A DNA stretch of 64,000 bases from JABDIY01 sp963803845 (GCA_963803845.1 CAWDNZ010000005.1:558001-622000); one strand, 5' to 3'. Numbered from the stretch's first letter, positions 1-9,083 are shown. Numbers and translations are program-made. The notes: generated from the sequence alone by a model not told the origin.

Positions 1-503
1 ACCAGGGGTTTGTGGTGGGGTTCTACAACAGTTACTTCACAACGCCCGATGGTGAGGAGGTTCGTCGTGACGTGGTCAAACATCCCGGTGCGGTCTCAGC
101 AGTAGCGATGGAAGGGAACGACGTCTGGCTGGTGAGGCAATTTCGGGCACCGCTGAACGCCCAAACTTGGGAACTGCCGGCGGGGAAACTGGATTCTACC
201 GATGAAGTCCTTGAGCTCACCGTGGTCCGTGAGTTGGAGGAGGAGATCGGGCGGCACCCGGGCCGTGTTGAAAAGCTGATCTCGCTGCATCACTCGCCTG
301 GCTTCTGCGACGAATTCCAGACGGTCTTTTTGTGCGACGAACTGACCGAGGTTCCCACCCGTCACGATGGGCCCGAGGAAGAACACATGACCGTTCAGAA
401 ATTCCCTATCGAGGACGCAGTGCAGATGGCTCTCGACGGCACAATCACCGACGCGAAGACGATCATCGGTCTCTTGGCTGCCGCTCGCCGACTGGGTGTC
501 TGA
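1..503 (+). CDS. Nudix hydrolase, ADP-ribose pyrophosphatase-like (5' end outside window)
   Basis: The reading frame is open from base 3, so the gene starts left of the window. The GTG at 12 is probably internal, because family members carry a beta-strand region before the PDG turn seen here as FTTPDGEEV. The Nudix box is complete (GKLDSTDE followed by RELEEEIG, pattern GX5EX7REXXEEXG), giving the metal-binding glutamates. Family members hydrolyse ADP-ribose or related nucleoside diphosphate compounds in the cytoplasm; the substrate is inferred from overall similarity only. The stop at 501-503 is 2 bp before the GTG of the HD-domain gene, so the two are probably co-transcribed. Confidence 0.85.
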   Translation, partial: QGFVVGFYNSYFTTPDGEEVRRDVVKHPGAVSAVAMEGNDVWLVRQFRAPLNAQTWELPAGKLDSTDEVLELTVVRELEEEIGRHPGRVEKLISLHHSPGFCDEFQTVFLCDELTEVPTRHDGPEEEHMTVQKFPIEDAVQMALDGTITDAKTIIGLLAAARRLGV

Positions 504-505
504 TC

Positions 506-1072
506 GTGCGCGACGTCGTGCTAAGGCGAGCGCCACAGCTGATTCATCTGGTTAGGCGATTTTTTGGATCGCTTTCCAACGACCCGCCGGCGGCGGTAGA
601 TGATCGGTGGATCCGGTCGCAGCTGCTGCCTGGTGAAGTCGTTCTTTGGGAGCGGATGAGCGCCGCCGATCAGCGGCACTCGCTCCAGGTCGCACGCAAG
701 GTTCTGAAGGAACGGCCCGATGCCACCCGGCCGGTCGTCGCCGCAGCGATTCTCCACGATGTCGGCAAGTTGCTAAGTGGGTACGGAACCTTTGGCCGGG
801 TTGCCGCCACCGTTTTCTGGGTGTTGGTTCCAGGTTCAAAGAAGGGTCGCTTGGCCCACCGGTGGGCTGGCGGCGACGGGATGGGGCGGAGGCGTCTAGC
901 TCGCAGATTGGGCGAGTATCGCGTGCACCCGGAACTGGGTCGGGACCTGCTGGTTCAGGCCGGTTCAGATCGGTTTACCTCCAACTGGGCGGCGGAGCAT
1001 CACACGCCATCGGATCGCTGGACAGTTGGCGTCGAATGGGGTTCGGTCCTGAAGGAATGTGATGATGACTGA
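506..1072 (+). CDS. HD-domain protein, putative metal-dependent phosphohydrolase
   Basis: A protein of 188 residues from GTG 506. An upstream ATG at 332 would overlap the Nudix gene by 170 bp and is rejected. H58, the H84-D85 pair in AAILHDVGK, and the later HPELGRDLL and AAEHHTP segments give the His/Asp pattern of HD phosphohydrolases. A short hydrophobic stretch near residues 95-108 could lie against the membrane. Substrate is unknown; HD proteins act on nucleotides or cyclic nucleotides, and nothing here singles one out. The TGA stop at 1070-1072 overlaps a possible CTG start of the next gene. Confidence 0.75.
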   Translation: MRDVVLRRAPQLIHLVRRFFGSLSNDPPAAVDDRWIRSQLLPGEVVLWERMSAADQRHSLQVARKVLKERPDATRPVVAAAILHDVGKLLSGYGTFGRVAATVFWVLVPGSKKGRLAHRWAGGDGMGRRRLARRLGEYRVHPELGRDLLVQAGSDRFTSNWAAEHHTPSDRWTVGVEWGSVLKECDDD

Positions 1073-1488
1073 AGCGCGCCAAACCTCAGGGAGAGACGGA
1101 CCTCGAAAGAATGCTGGCGGGGCTGGCGATAGATGTGCGGCCGGGCACGTTTACCTTCGTCAGCAGCGATGCATCAATCCCCGCCGAAGAGGTTTGGGGC
1201 ATGATCAGAGAGCCAGAGGGAACCACGCTGATCCTCGAAGTCGAGACCGCTCTTGCCCATGGGATCCCAGTTGGCTTCGAGGCCGCCTGGCTCATGGTCA
1301 AAGTGCACAGTTCTCTCGAGGCCGTCGGGCTGACCGCAGCGCTCTCCGCCGCACTGGCGACATCGGGAATCCCGTGCAACGTTCTCGCCGGGTTCTTCCA
1401 TGATCACCTCCTGGTTCCCTTGGACCGAGCCGGCGAGGCCGTAGCGGTGCTCAACCGCTTGCGGCATAACAGCTCGGTCCGTCGTTAG
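1069..1488 (+). CDS. ACT-domain protein (CASTOR/ACT_7-like)
   Basis: About 139 residues. The first ordinary start codon is ATG 1111, but the same frame upstream encodes GETDLER, which matches the conserved GETDL(D/E)R beginning of this small ACT family. The true protein therefore probably includes it. The only plausible start is CTG 1069, which overlaps the HD stop as CTGA, the same geometry as an ATGA overlap. A competing ATG at 1065 has a better-spaced GAAGGA (1051-1056) but is in another frame, so a one-base indel is the alternative. ACT domains bind small ligands, often amino acids; the ligand is unknown. The C-terminus converges with the minus-strand gene, sharing TTAG at 1485-1488. Confidence 0.7.
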   Translation: MKRAKPQGETDLERMLAGLAIDVRPGTFTFVSSDASIPAEEVWGMIREPEGTTLILEVETALAHGIPVGFEAAWLMVKVHSSLEAVGLTAALSAALATSGIPCNVLAGFFHDHLLVPLDRAGEAVAVLNRLRHNSSVRR

Positions 1489-2585
1489 GAGCTGGTGATT
1501 ATCCGGGTGAGTTCCTCGTTGACCTGTCCGTCAGGGGTGAATGCCACCAGGCGGTAGGGCACCTGGGTGGGTTGACCGTCGGCGGTGAACGCATTGGCTG
1601 CCGTTGCGGAAAAAGCGACGCTCCGGTCTTCCCTCAGCTCTTTGAGGCAGTTGGCGAACGATGCGCAGACGGTGTCGCCCGCAACCACCGAGGACAGCTG
1701 CGCGGCCACAGTGGAAGGGTCGTCGGTCCCGGCTGCTGCGCTGGCCAGCGATGCGATCACCAATCGGTCCACCACCTGATCCGCCAGGGAGCCTGCCGAT
1801 TCCACCAGCCTGAGGCCCGGAGTTGGTTGCACCGAGTGGGTGTTGCCGACCACGTACACGGTTCGGGTGCCGGGCCCGAGGCCGGCCTCGGTCAACGCGT
1901 CCACAAAACGTTGCGGATCCTCCAGCCCCAACAGCACGATCGCCGTTGAATCGGCGGCTGCTATCTCTGCAACTTCGGGGTCAAAGCGACCCTCCTCGGT
2001 TGCGCCCACCTGCACGTTGGTGAGCAAGGTTCCGCCGTTTTCACTGAGGCGTTCGGTGAACGTGGTGGCGGCATCCGACGCCGTAGCGCTTCCGGTGACG
2101 AGGGCGAGCGCAGTGTGACCGTCGGCGAGCACTGCATCGGCCATCATTCGGGCTTGACCGCTGATGGACTCGGCCAGTGGCAGGTGGACCACGGTCCCCG
2201 TTGCCGCCAACTGCTGACCCACAGCGTCGTTTTGTGAAAGCGTTGGCGGGCCGATCACAACGTCGACGTTGTTGGCGATCAATTCTTCGACAGCGGCGGT
2301 GAGCAGCGTGCCGTCGGTGCGGACGTCGGCATGTACCAGTCGAACCTGAATATCGTCGAACTCGGTTGCGGCGGCGATCTCGACGACTTGAGCGTCGATT
2401 GCGGTGCGTGCTGCGATCCCTGGTTCACTGTGCTCGCCGGTGAGGGGAAGAAGGGTCCCGATCACCAACTCGCCATCGGCATCGCCCACCGGTCCCGGGG
2501 CGCACGCACTGACGCCGAGGCATGCCGTTAATGCGAGAATGAGCCACGCCCGCCCAGCGGAAACGGAGGCGGGTGACAATCTCAT
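1485..2585 (-). CDS. Periplasmic-binding-protein-like lipoprotein (type I fold)
   Basis: A protein of 366 residues. It begins with a signal peptide ending in a lipobox (LGVSAC near residues 23-28), so it should be a lipoprotein facing outward. The mature part starts GELVIGTLLPLTGEHSE, typical of branched-chain amino-acid-type (Peripla_BP_6) binding proteins, followed by a two-lobed alpha/beta pattern. No ABC permease or ATPase genes are nearby, so it is either an orphan binding protein or a receptor-type paralogue. The ATG overlaps the trpS stop as ATGA, implying translational coupling to trpS. Confidence 0.8.
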   Translation of the reverse strand: MRLSPASVSAGRAWLILALTACLGVSACAPGPVGDADGELVIGTLLPLTGEHSEPGIAARTAIDAQVVEIAAATEFDDIQVRLVHADVRTDGTLLTAAVEELIANNVDVVIGPPTLSQNDAVGQQLAATGTVVHLPLAESISGQARMMADAVLADGHTALALVTGSATASDAATTFTERLSENGGTLLTNVQVGATEEGRFDPEVAEIAAADSTAIVLLGLEDPQRFVDALTEAGLGPGTRTVYVVGNTHSVQPTPGLRLVESAGSLADQVVDRLVIASLASAAAGTDDPSTVAAQLSSVVAGDTVCASFANCLKELREDRSVAFSATAANAFTADGQPTQVPYRLVAFTPDGQVNEELTRIITSS

Positions 2586-3622
2586 GGCGTCGGCGAGACT
2601 AATCCAATCGCCGTCCGAATTCGTTGCATCACGGGCGCGGCAACCGCAGTTGCCTTCTCTGCTCCCGTGGCCAGCGTGGCCGCCACGTCGGAATCGGAGA
2701 TGGCGTGATAACGCTCCTGGATCGGGGTGAGCTCGGCGATGACTGCGGCGGCGGTGTCGGCCTTCAGGGGTCCGTACTGGGTGTATTTCTCGGCGAGTTT
2801 CTCGGGGTCATCGCCGGTGCAGGCAGCCAGGATCGAGAGCAGGTTGGAAACGCCCGGTTTTTCCTGCACGTCGAAGCGGACCTCGCCGTCGTTGTCTGTC
2901 ACCGCCCTCCGCACCTTCTTCTCGATCGCCTTTGGTTCATCCAGCACATTGATCGTGCCGGCATCACTACCCACGGACTTTGACATCTTCTGCTCGGGGT
3001 ACTGCAGATTCATGACTCGGGCACCGGCGGCGGGGATCTGGTGTTCGGGGACTACCACGGTTCCCTCGCCATAGCGGGAGTTCATCCGGTTGGCCAAGTC
3101 CCTGGTGAGTTCGATGTGTTGACGTTGATCATCGCCTACCGGGACCACGTCGGTGTCATAGAGGAGAATGTCGGCAGCCTGAAGTGCCGGATAGGTGAAC
3201 AACCCGGCGCTGATCGAGGCGTTGTTCCCGGTGGTCTCCTCTTCGGCGTCATCGGACAATCCGCCGAGGCGGTCGCTCTTGTCTTTGAACTGGGTCATCC
3301 GCCGTAGTTCGCCAAACCCGGTGACGCACTGCATCAACCAGCCCAGTTCGGCGTGCTGATGCACGTGGCTTTGGGCGAACAGGATGCTGACAGCGGGGTC
3401 GATTCCGATGGCCATGAGCATTCGGGTCATGTTCATGGTGCCCTCTACCACCTCGCCCGGATCCTTCGGCAGTGTCAAGGCATGCAAGTCCACGATGCAG
3501 TAGACCGAGTCCATGTTGTGCTGGAGCCGTTCCCAGTTGCGTAGCGCGCCCAGGTAGTTCCCGAGATGGGTGGAGCCAGAGGGTTGAATCCCACTGAAGA
3601 CGCGTTGACGCTGTGCACTCAT
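2582..3622 (-). CDS. trpS: Tryptophan-tRNA ligase
   Basis: A protein of 346 residues, normal for bacterial TrpS, which charges tRNA-Trp with tryptophan using ATP. The class I HIGH-like signature is PSGSTHLGNYLGAL near the N-terminus and the KMSKS loop is exact (EQKMSKSVGS). ATG 3622 (MSAQRQRVFSGIQPSG) was chosen because the frame's upstream extension to 3760 has no family similarity and would leave little room for the divergent scpA promoter. The gene is divergent from scpA with about 146 bp between starts and is followed by a lipoprotein gene with a 4-bp overlap. Confidence 0.96.
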   Translation of the reverse strand: MSAQRQRVFSGIQPSGSTHLGNYLGALRNWERLQHNMDSVYCIVDLHALTLPKDPGEVVEGTMNMTRMLMAIGIDPAVSILFAQSHVHQHAELGWLMQCVTGFGELRRMTQFKDKSDRLGGLSDDAEEETTGNNASISAGLFTYPALQAADILLYDTDVVPVGDDQRQHIELTRDLANRMNSRYGEGTVVVPEHQIPAAGARVMNLQYPEQKMSKSVGSDAGTINVLDEPKAIEKKVRRAVTDNDGEVRFDVQEKPGVSNLLSILAACTGDDPEKLAEKYTQYGPLKADTAAAVIAELTPIQERYHAISDSDVAATLATGAEKATAVAAPVMQRIRTAIGLVSPTP

Positions 3623-3768
3623 TCCCACCAGCTTAGGGGCCCATCCAATTGCTCGACGGGGAGTTGCGCCACATCGAGCCGGGGCTCGCCAACCCGAACC
3701 GTGAGGTGTATCGCGCCCATTTTCTGATTGGACGGGGCCGGTGAGGCCCGTCGCGTACAATCACGGCA

Positions 3769-4626
3769 GTGAATACTGCCGCTCCCGCCCCTGTCGAGCC
3801 CGACGCCGCTCCCGCCACCGCTGCGGAACGAGCGGCCACCGGGCCTTCGGTGAAAGCCGAGGCGGCTGGATTCGAGGGTCCATTCGACCTCCTCCTGCAC
3901 CTGATTCTCAACGACAAGGTAGATCTGTACGAGGTGTCGCTTTCGGACATCGTCGACGCCTACCTCGCCGAGGTAGTGAAGCTGAAGAACTGCGACCTCG
4001 AGGTGGCAACTGAGTTTCTTCTGATCGCTTCCACGCTGATCGACTTGAAGGTTCGTCGTCTTCTGCCCGAGGACGAAGCGTTAGATCTCGACGAGGAACT
4101 GGCCCTGTGGGAAGAGCGGGACATGCTGCTCTCCCGCCTTCTGGAATCCAAAACGTTCAAGGATGCCGCGCAGGCCCTGGAGCGAATGGCCGACTCCGCC
4201 GCTCTCCTTCGGCCTCGCATCGCCGGGTTGGAGGAGCACTTCCTTGCCCTTGCCCCGGACCTGCTTCAGAACTCCACACCGAACGATCTCCACAAAGCGT
4301 TCATGAAAGCCATGCGTCCGAAGCCGGTGACCAATGTTGGGCTGCACCACATCACCGAGGTGAAAGCCAGCGTTACCAAAGCGATTCACGAAATGCTGCT
4401 CAGCCTTCCCCAAGGTGGTCGTCGCACGTTCCGTGAGCTCACCGATCATGTAGCTGATGACGTCATGGAGGTGGTGGTCCGGTTCCTGGCTGTGCTTGAA
4501 CTCTTCAAGCAGGGAGTGGTGGACATCGACCAGGTCGGCCACTTCGGAGACTTGACCGTGGAATGGGTTGGAAGCGAACAAGACCGGGATGCCGCTCTCA
4601 CCGGTATCGATACGTACGAAGGATAA
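3769..4626 (+). CDS. scpA: Segregation and condensation protein A (kleisin)
   Basis: A protein of 285 residues from GTG 3769. ScpA is the kleisin that bridges the SMC heads and recruits ScpB in the bacterial condensin complex. The signature FEGPFDLLLHLI near residue 35 is the conserved SMC-binding region, followed by DLKVRRLLP and a C-terminal winged-helix segment (GGRRTFRELTDH...VVRFLAVLELFKQG). The first 30 residues are an Ala/Pro-rich tail not usual in the family. It leads an scpA-scpB-rluB cluster, the same order as in mycobacteria. Confidence 0.95.
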   Translation: MNTAAPAPVEPDAAPATAAERAATGPSVKAEAAGFEGPFDLLLHLILNDKVDLYEVSLSDIVDAYLAEVVKLKNCDLEVATEFLLIASTLIDLKVRRLLPEDEALDLDEELALWEERDMLLSRLLESKTFKDAAQALERMADSAALLRPRIAGLEEHFLALAPDLLQNSTPNDLHKAFMKAMRPKPVTNVGLHHITEVKASVTKAIHEMLLSLPQGGRRTFRELTDHVADDVMEVVVRFLAVLELFKQGVVDIDQVGHFGDLTVEWVGSEQDRDAALTGIDTYEG

Positions 4627-4630
4627 CGCA

Positions 4631-5356
4631 ATGCAGGAAACCCAATCCGATGCGGAGACAGATACCGAGACTGGTGCCGAGCTCCACAGCAAGACCGTGA
4701 CCGATGCCGGTCCCGACACCGTCAACGAGCCTGCCACCGAGACCGAGCGCAACCGCGGGACGGCCATCATCGATCTCACCGACGAGAAGCAGCTCGCCCA
4801 CCTGTCACGAGGAATCGAGGCCCTGGTGATGATTTCCGCCGAACCGATCCCTGATGCTGTTCTGGCTCAGGCGCTCGCCACCGACGAAGTGACGATCCGT
4901 ACCATTTGTGTAGCGCTGAGCGACTCCTATGAGGATCAGGATCGGGGTTTCCAACTGGCCTATATCGCCGGCGGCTGGCGGTTCCAGAGCCACCCCGAGA
5001 TGGCCGACGTGATCAGCGCCTACGTGATCGAAGGGCAGAATGCCAAGCTTTCTCCTGCCGCAATGGAGACGTTGGCAATCATCGCTTACAAGCAGCCGAT
5101 TTCCCGCGCTCAGATCGGGGCGATCCGCGGTGTGAACGTGGATGGCGTACTGCGAACGCTGAGCCAAAGAGGGTACGTGGCCGAGATCGGCCGAGACGAG
5201 GGACCGGGCCAAGCCGTCCTCTTCGGGACAACGGCATCGTTCTGTGAACGGCTTGGCATCGCCGATCCGAGCCAGCTTCCCCCTCTGGGCGATTTCGTTC
5301 CACCGGCTCATGTGCTGGAGGCGTTGGAACAGACCTTGCGAGCAGATGTTGAATGA
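4631..5356 (+). CDS. scpB: Segregation and condensation protein B
   Basis: A protein of 241 residues from ATG 4631, which has GAAGGA 8 bp upstream overlapping the end of scpA. The first 55 residues are acidic and Thr-rich, then two winged-helix domains follow (SRGIEALVMISAEPIP and KLSPAAMETLAIIAYKQPIS...IRGVNVDGVLRTL), the classic ScpB pattern. ScpB dimers bind ScpA and regulate the SMC complex. The start codon of the pseudouridine synthase lies inside its last 11 bp. Confidence 0.95.
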   Translation: MQETQSDAETDTETGAELHSKTVTDAGPDTVNEPATETERNRGTAIIDLTDEKQLAHLSRGIEALVMISAEPIPDAVLAQALATDEVTIRTICVALSDSYEDQDRGFQLAYIAGGWRFQSHPEMADVISAYVIEGQNAKLSPAAMETLAIIAYKQPISRAQIGAIRGVNVDGVLRTLSQRGYVAEIGRDEGPGQAVLFGTTASFCERLGIADPSQLPPLGDFVPPAHVLEALEQTLRADVE

Positions 5357-6137
5357 CGATCCTGTGGAGAGCGACACAGTCTCCTCACTAGCTGACGGCT
5401 CAGAGCCTCAGGGAACCGAACGGCTGCAGAAGGTTTTGGCACGAGCCGGCGTTGCCAGTAGGCGGGTGGTGGAGGACATGATCACCGAGGGCCGAGTCTC
5501 GGTCAACGGCGTGGTAGCCACGCTGGGCGACAAGGCCAATCCCGAAACCGATCAGATCAGCGTGGACGGGGCAGTGATCTCCACGATGCCCGATGCCGTC
5601 ACGTACCTTCTCAACAAGCCGGCGGGTGTGATCACCACCGCCAGTGATCCGCACGGTCGACCGACGGTTCTGGATCTCGTGCCCGGCGATCGGCGGGTCT
5701 TCCCGGTGGGGCGGTTGGACGCCGAGACCGAAGGATTGATTCTGCTGACCAACGACGGCGCCATGACCCATCAGCTCACCCATCCCTCCCACGGTGTAGA
5801 GAAGGAGTACCTGGCCCACGTGGAGGGAACTCCCAAACCCGGAGCGCTCCGCCTGCTGCGGCAAGGCGTCGAGCTGGAAGATGGTCTCACCGCACCAGCC
5901 CAAGCTTCGTACCTGGGTGGAGGGATCGTGAAGTTGGTCATCCACGAGGGCCGCAACCGCCAGGTGCGTCGGATGTGTGAGGCGGTGGGTCACCCGGTCA
6001 AGCGTCTCATTCGCACCAGAATCGGTCCGCTGGTCGATCAGCAGCTTCAACCCGGGGAATGGCGGGAAGTCACGACCAAAGAAATCCTGAAACTGCAGAA
6101 GTCCGTCAACCGTTCGGCTCCGGCTCCCAAGCGCTAG
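5346..6137 (+). CDS. rluB: rRNA pseudouridine synthase, RluB/RsuA family
   Basis: A protein of 263 residues. ATG 5346 overlaps scpB by 11 bp. An S4 RNA-binding domain (ERLQKVLARAGVASRR...GRVSVNG) is followed by the catalytic domain with the family motif GRLDAETEGLILLTNDG, where the Asp is the nucleophile, and the C-terminal EGRNRQVRRMCEAVGHPV motif. It isomerises uridine to pseudouridine in rRNA; by relation to RluB the target is probably 23S rRNA around position 2605 (E. coli numbering), which the sequence cannot prove. Confidence 0.92.
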   Translation: MLNDDPVESDTVSSLADGSEPQGTERLQKVLARAGVASRRVVEDMITEGRVSVNGVVATLGDKANPETDQISVDGAVISTMPDAVTYLLNKPAGVITTASDPHGRPTVLDLVPGDRRVFPVGRLDAETEGLILLTNDGAMTHQLTHPSHGVEKEYLAHVEGTPKPGALRLLRQGVELEDGLTAPAQASYLGGGIVKLVIHEGRNRQVRRMCEAVGHPVKRLIRTRIGPLVDQQLQPGEWREVTTKEILKLQKSVNRSAPAPKR

Positions 6138-6148
6138 CTTCTTTCTTC

Positions 6149-6526
6149 ATGCCTACCCGAGCGCTGCGCGGCGCCATCACTTGTGATGCGAATACCGAGG
6201 AGCAGATTCTTCAGCAAACCACCTACCTCCTCACGGAGATGTTTGAGCGGAACAACTTGGACGTCGAGGCCATCACCAGCCTCTTCTTCACCGCTACCGG
6301 TGACCTCACCGCAGTTGCTCCGGCGCGCGCTGCCCGAGCCTTCGGTCTTGTAGACGTTCCGTTGTTATGCGCTCAGGAGATGCCGGTGGACAATTCACTG
6401 CCGCTGTGCATCCGAGCCATGCTGCATTTCGACTGTGAGCTGCCTCGCACTGCGCTGCATCATGTCTTCCTACGCGGTGCCACGGTGCTGCGCCCCGACC
6501 TCGCTCGCCCGGGTGATGATCAATGA
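6149..6526 (+). CDS. aroH: Chorismate mutase, AroH class
   Basis: A protein of 125 residues, the usual size of monofunctional trimeric AroH-type mutases, which convert chorismate to prephenate. The N-terminal TRALRGAITCDANTEEQI and central LFFTATGDLTAVAPARAAR match the family, including the arginine of the ALRGA start and the Glu/Arg region that line the active site. ATG 6149 is chosen because upstream codons belong to rluB. The stop overlaps tyrA as ATGA, so the enzyme is made together with the next step of tyrosine synthesis. Confidence 0.92.
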   Translation: MPTRALRGAITCDANTEEQILQQTTYLLTEMFERNNLDVEAITSLFFTATGDLTAVAPARAARAFGLVDVPLLCAQEMPVDNSLPLCIRAMLHFDCELPRTALHHVFLRGATVLRPDLARPGDDQ

Positions 6527-7620
6527 CTCAGCAACCGGCGACGAATGGCCTTCCCATAATCGTGCCCGGGCGGGCCTGGGTGATCGGCTGCGGTCTCATC
6601 GGGGGTTCGGTCGCGGCTGCTTTGGCAGCAAAAGGTTGGCATGTTGCAGTCAGCGACGCTGACCCAGCCGTGACCGAGGAGGCGCTTCGGCGAGGCATCG
6701 CCCACGAACTCGGACCGGATCCTGCAGCCGACATCATCTTCTGCGCTGGTCCGGTGGGCACCATTCCTGACATGGCCGCTTCTGCTCTGGAGTTGTGCCA
6801 AGGCGTGGTGACCGACGTTGGCTCCACCAAAAGAAGCGTTGTGGAATCGGTGACCCACGAACGTTTTGTGGGCGGCCACCCAATGGCCGGCTCAGAACAA
6901 GATGGCATCGCCGGGGCGGATCCAAATCTGTTCGTGGGGGCCACGTGGGTGCTTACCCCAAGGGAAGACACTGAAGCTCGCATCTTTGCGAAGGTGCGAG
7001 CTGTCATCCGGAGCCTGGGTGCTGAGGTGCTCACCATGCGGGCGGACGTCCATGACCGGATGGTTGCTCAGGTGTCGCACGTTCCTCACCTCACTGCGGC
7101 GGCACTGATGACATTGGCCGACGATTCCTCGATCGAGCATCGGGCCCTTCTCCGCCTCGCCGCTGGTGGGTTTCGTGACATGACCCGCATCTCTGCGGGT
7201 CGCCCGTCAATCTGGCCAGACATCATCGCTTCCAATACCGAACCGATCGGCGAAGGGCTCGATCGCCTGATCGTTCAACTGACCGGCATACGTGAGGCTG
7301 TGGCCGAAGGACGTACCGAGGATCTATTGCGGATGCTCGAAAAGGCCCGAGTCGCCAGGATCAACCTGCCCACCGGCATCAAGATCAGCGACGACCTGGT
7401 GGAATTTGCGATTCCCGTTCCCGACACCCCCGGTCAGATCGCCGCGATCGCCACGTTGGCAACCGATCTGGATGTGAACATCCACGACCTCGAACTCACC
7501 CATTCCGGCGAAGGGGGCAAGGGCGTGATGATTCTCTTGACCGACGCCGAGGTGAAGGATCTTCTGGTCGGCGGTTTGATCGCCAAGGGTTATCGGCCCA
7601 CGGTCCGATCGCTCAGCTAG
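6523..7620 (+). CDS. tyrA: Prephenate dehydrogenase with C-terminal ACT domain
   Basis: A protein of 365 residues. An N-terminal Rossmann fold (VIGCGLIGGSVAAAL) binds the nicotinamide cofactor. GGHPMAGSE is the conserved prephenate-binding motif with its essential His, and VSHVPHLTAAALM follows. The last ~75 residues form an ACT domain (EFAIPVPDTPGQIAAIATLA), a probable tyrosine-sensing feedback module. The enzyme oxidatively decarboxylates prephenate to 4-hydroxyphenylpyruvate. It is translationally coupled to aroH by ATGA. Confidence 0.94.
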   Translation: MTQQPATNGLPIIVPGRAWVIGCGLIGGSVAAALAAKGWHVAVSDADPAVTEEALRRGIAHELGPDPAADIIFCAGPVGTIPDMAASALELCQGVVTDVGSTKRSVVESVTHERFVGGHPMAGSEQDGIAGADPNLFVGATWVLTPREDTEARIFAKVRAVIRSLGAEVLTMRADVHDRMVAQVSHVPHLTAAALMTLADDSSIEHRALLRLAAGGFRDMTRISAGRPSIWPDIIASNTEPIGEGLDRLIVQLTGIREAVAEGRTEDLLRMLEKARVARINLPTGIKISDDLVEFAIPVPDTPGQIAAIATLATDLDVNIHDLELTHSGEGGKGVMILLTDAEVKDLLVGGLIAKGYRPTVRSLS

Positions 7621-7692
7621 AGCGGTTCCGGTACGGGTGCTGATTGTGGGAGGCCAACACCGGCTTCTGCTCCGTCCCGCTAGGTTGGCGAT

Positions 7693-8391
7693 GTGAGTTC
7701 TGAGACAGCGCATCCTGATGACCTGTTGGTAGTGGCGATAGACGGACCTGCAGGTTCGGGCAAGAGCACCGTGGCCAAGATGCTGGCCGAGCAAATCGGT
7801 GTGCAATATCTGGATACCGGAGCGATGTACCGATCCGTGACCTTTGCCAGTATCGCAATCGGGGTGGATCCCGCCGATGCCAACGCGGTCGCGCAGCTTG
7901 CTCGCCGGATGGATCTCCAGATGGGCGACGATGGCACCGTCTTGGTCAACGGAGTGGATGCCACCACCCAGATTCGGGGGCCGGAGGTCACGCGGGCAGT
8001 TTCCAGCGTCGCCGCCCACCCTGCAGTCCGCCAGGAACTGGTGAGTCGGCAACGCGAATGGGCGCGCCGCCGGGGCGGTGGTGTGTTGGAGGGGCGAGAC
8101 ATCGGCACGGTCGTGTTTCCCGATGCCACTCTGGTGGTCTACCTGAACGCCAATCCCGAGGTTCGGGCCAGTCGGCGAGCGGGTGAAGTTCAAGACCTCG
8201 ATTACGACGCGGTAGCAGCCGACATCGCCCGCCGGGATGCACTGGACCAGAATCGTGAGACCGATCCGCTGAAACGGGCCGAGGGGGCTCTGGAGATCGA
8301 TACGTCCTGGCTCACCATCGAGCAGGTAGTGGAGCTCCTCGTCAACGAGGTCCGCGCCGTCCGACCCGACGCCCGGCCCCTAGAGCCGTGA
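7693..8391 (+). CDS. cmk: Cytidylate kinase
   Basis: A protein of 232 residues from GTG 7693. The P-loop is GPAGSGKST (residues about 19-27), followed by LDTGAMYRSVT, the CMP-binding signature, and LEGRDIGTVVFPDA. It phosphorylates CMP and dCMP with ATP. The scpA-scpB-rluB-cmk-der order is common in actinobacteria; here der lies about 13 kb further on. GTGA at 8388-8391 couples it to the acyltransferase. Confidence 0.95.
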   Translation: MSSETAHPDDLLVVAIDGPAGSGKSTVAKMLAEQIGVQYLDTGAMYRSVTFASIAIGVDPADANAVAQLARRMDLQMGDDGTVLVNGVDATTQIRGPEVTRAVSSVAAHPAVRQELVSRQREWARRRGGGVLEGRDIGTVVFPDATLVVYLNANPEVRASRRAGEVQDLDYDAVAADIARRDALDQNRETDPLKRAEGALEIDTSWLTIEQVVELLVNEVRAVRPDARPLEP

Positions 8392-9083
8392 CCGTCGCCA
8401 CAACAGCCAGAGTCGGACAACGATCACCCGCCTACACCTCCGCCACCAACCGCGCCTTCTTCAAAGTGGCCCAGTTGGTATTTCGCGCATTCTCGTTGAT
8501 CTACCTGCGCTTGAGTATCACCGGCCGCGAGAATTTTCCCAGTAGTGGCGGCTTTGTTGTGGCTCCCGGTGCCCATCGATCCATCGTTGACACCGCCGTT
8601 GTAGCTGTCTCCTCCAAGAGGATGCTCCGGTTTATGGGAGCTGAGTCCTACTTCGAGACTCCCGCACTGGGATGGTTCCTCCGTTCCTGTGGCGGCTTTC
8701 CGGTGGAGCGGGGTTCCACCGATCGTGACGCCTTGCGGGTGGCCGAGGAAGTCCTCCGTTCCGGGGAAGCGCTGGTGATCTTTCCAGAAGCCACCCGTCA
8801 CAGCGGACCCGAGGTGCACCCCCTGAAGGACGGTGCGGCATTTCTCGCTGCTCGGGCCGGGGTGCCGGTGGTCCCGATCGGTATCGGGGGAGGGGAGCGG
8901 TCCTGGCCCAAGGGGGCGAAGTTCTTGAAGCCCACCAAGATGGCCATCATCGTGGGTCAACCCATCTACCCCGAGCTTCCCGCTGACGGTGGCCGGGTGA
9001 AGCGAAGCGAGATCAAGCGGATCACGGCCAAACTGCATTCCACGCTGCAAACGCTCTTCAACGAGGCCCAGGCCTCGGTATAG
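8388..9083 (+). CDS. plsC: 1-acyl-sn-glycerol-3-phosphate acyltransferase (PlsC family)
   Basis: A protein of 231 residues. It carries the HX4D catalytic motif as HRSIVD near residue 64 and a glycerophosphate-binding EATRHSG segment, plus a hydrophobic N-terminal stretch (FRAFSLIYLRLSI) for membrane association. The family transfers a fatty acyl chain to lysophosphatidic acid in phospholipid synthesis. It starts inside the cmk stop codon. The exact acceptor is assigned by family only. Confidence 0.88.
   Translation: MTVATTARVGQRSPAYTSATNRAFFKVAQLVFRAFSLIYLRLSITGRENFPSSGGFVVAPGAHRSIVDTAVVAVSSKRMLRFMGAESYFETPALGWFLRSCGGFPVERGSTDRDALRVAEEVLRSGEALVIFPEATRHSGPEVHPLKDGAAFLAARAGVPVVPIGIGGGERSWPKGAKFLKPTKMAIIVGQPIYPELPADGGRVKRSEIKRITAKLHSTLQTLFNEAQASV

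Noticed and set aside
12..503. GTG 12 as the true start of the Nudix gene
   Set aside because: The frame is open to the window edge, and family members have more residues before this point.
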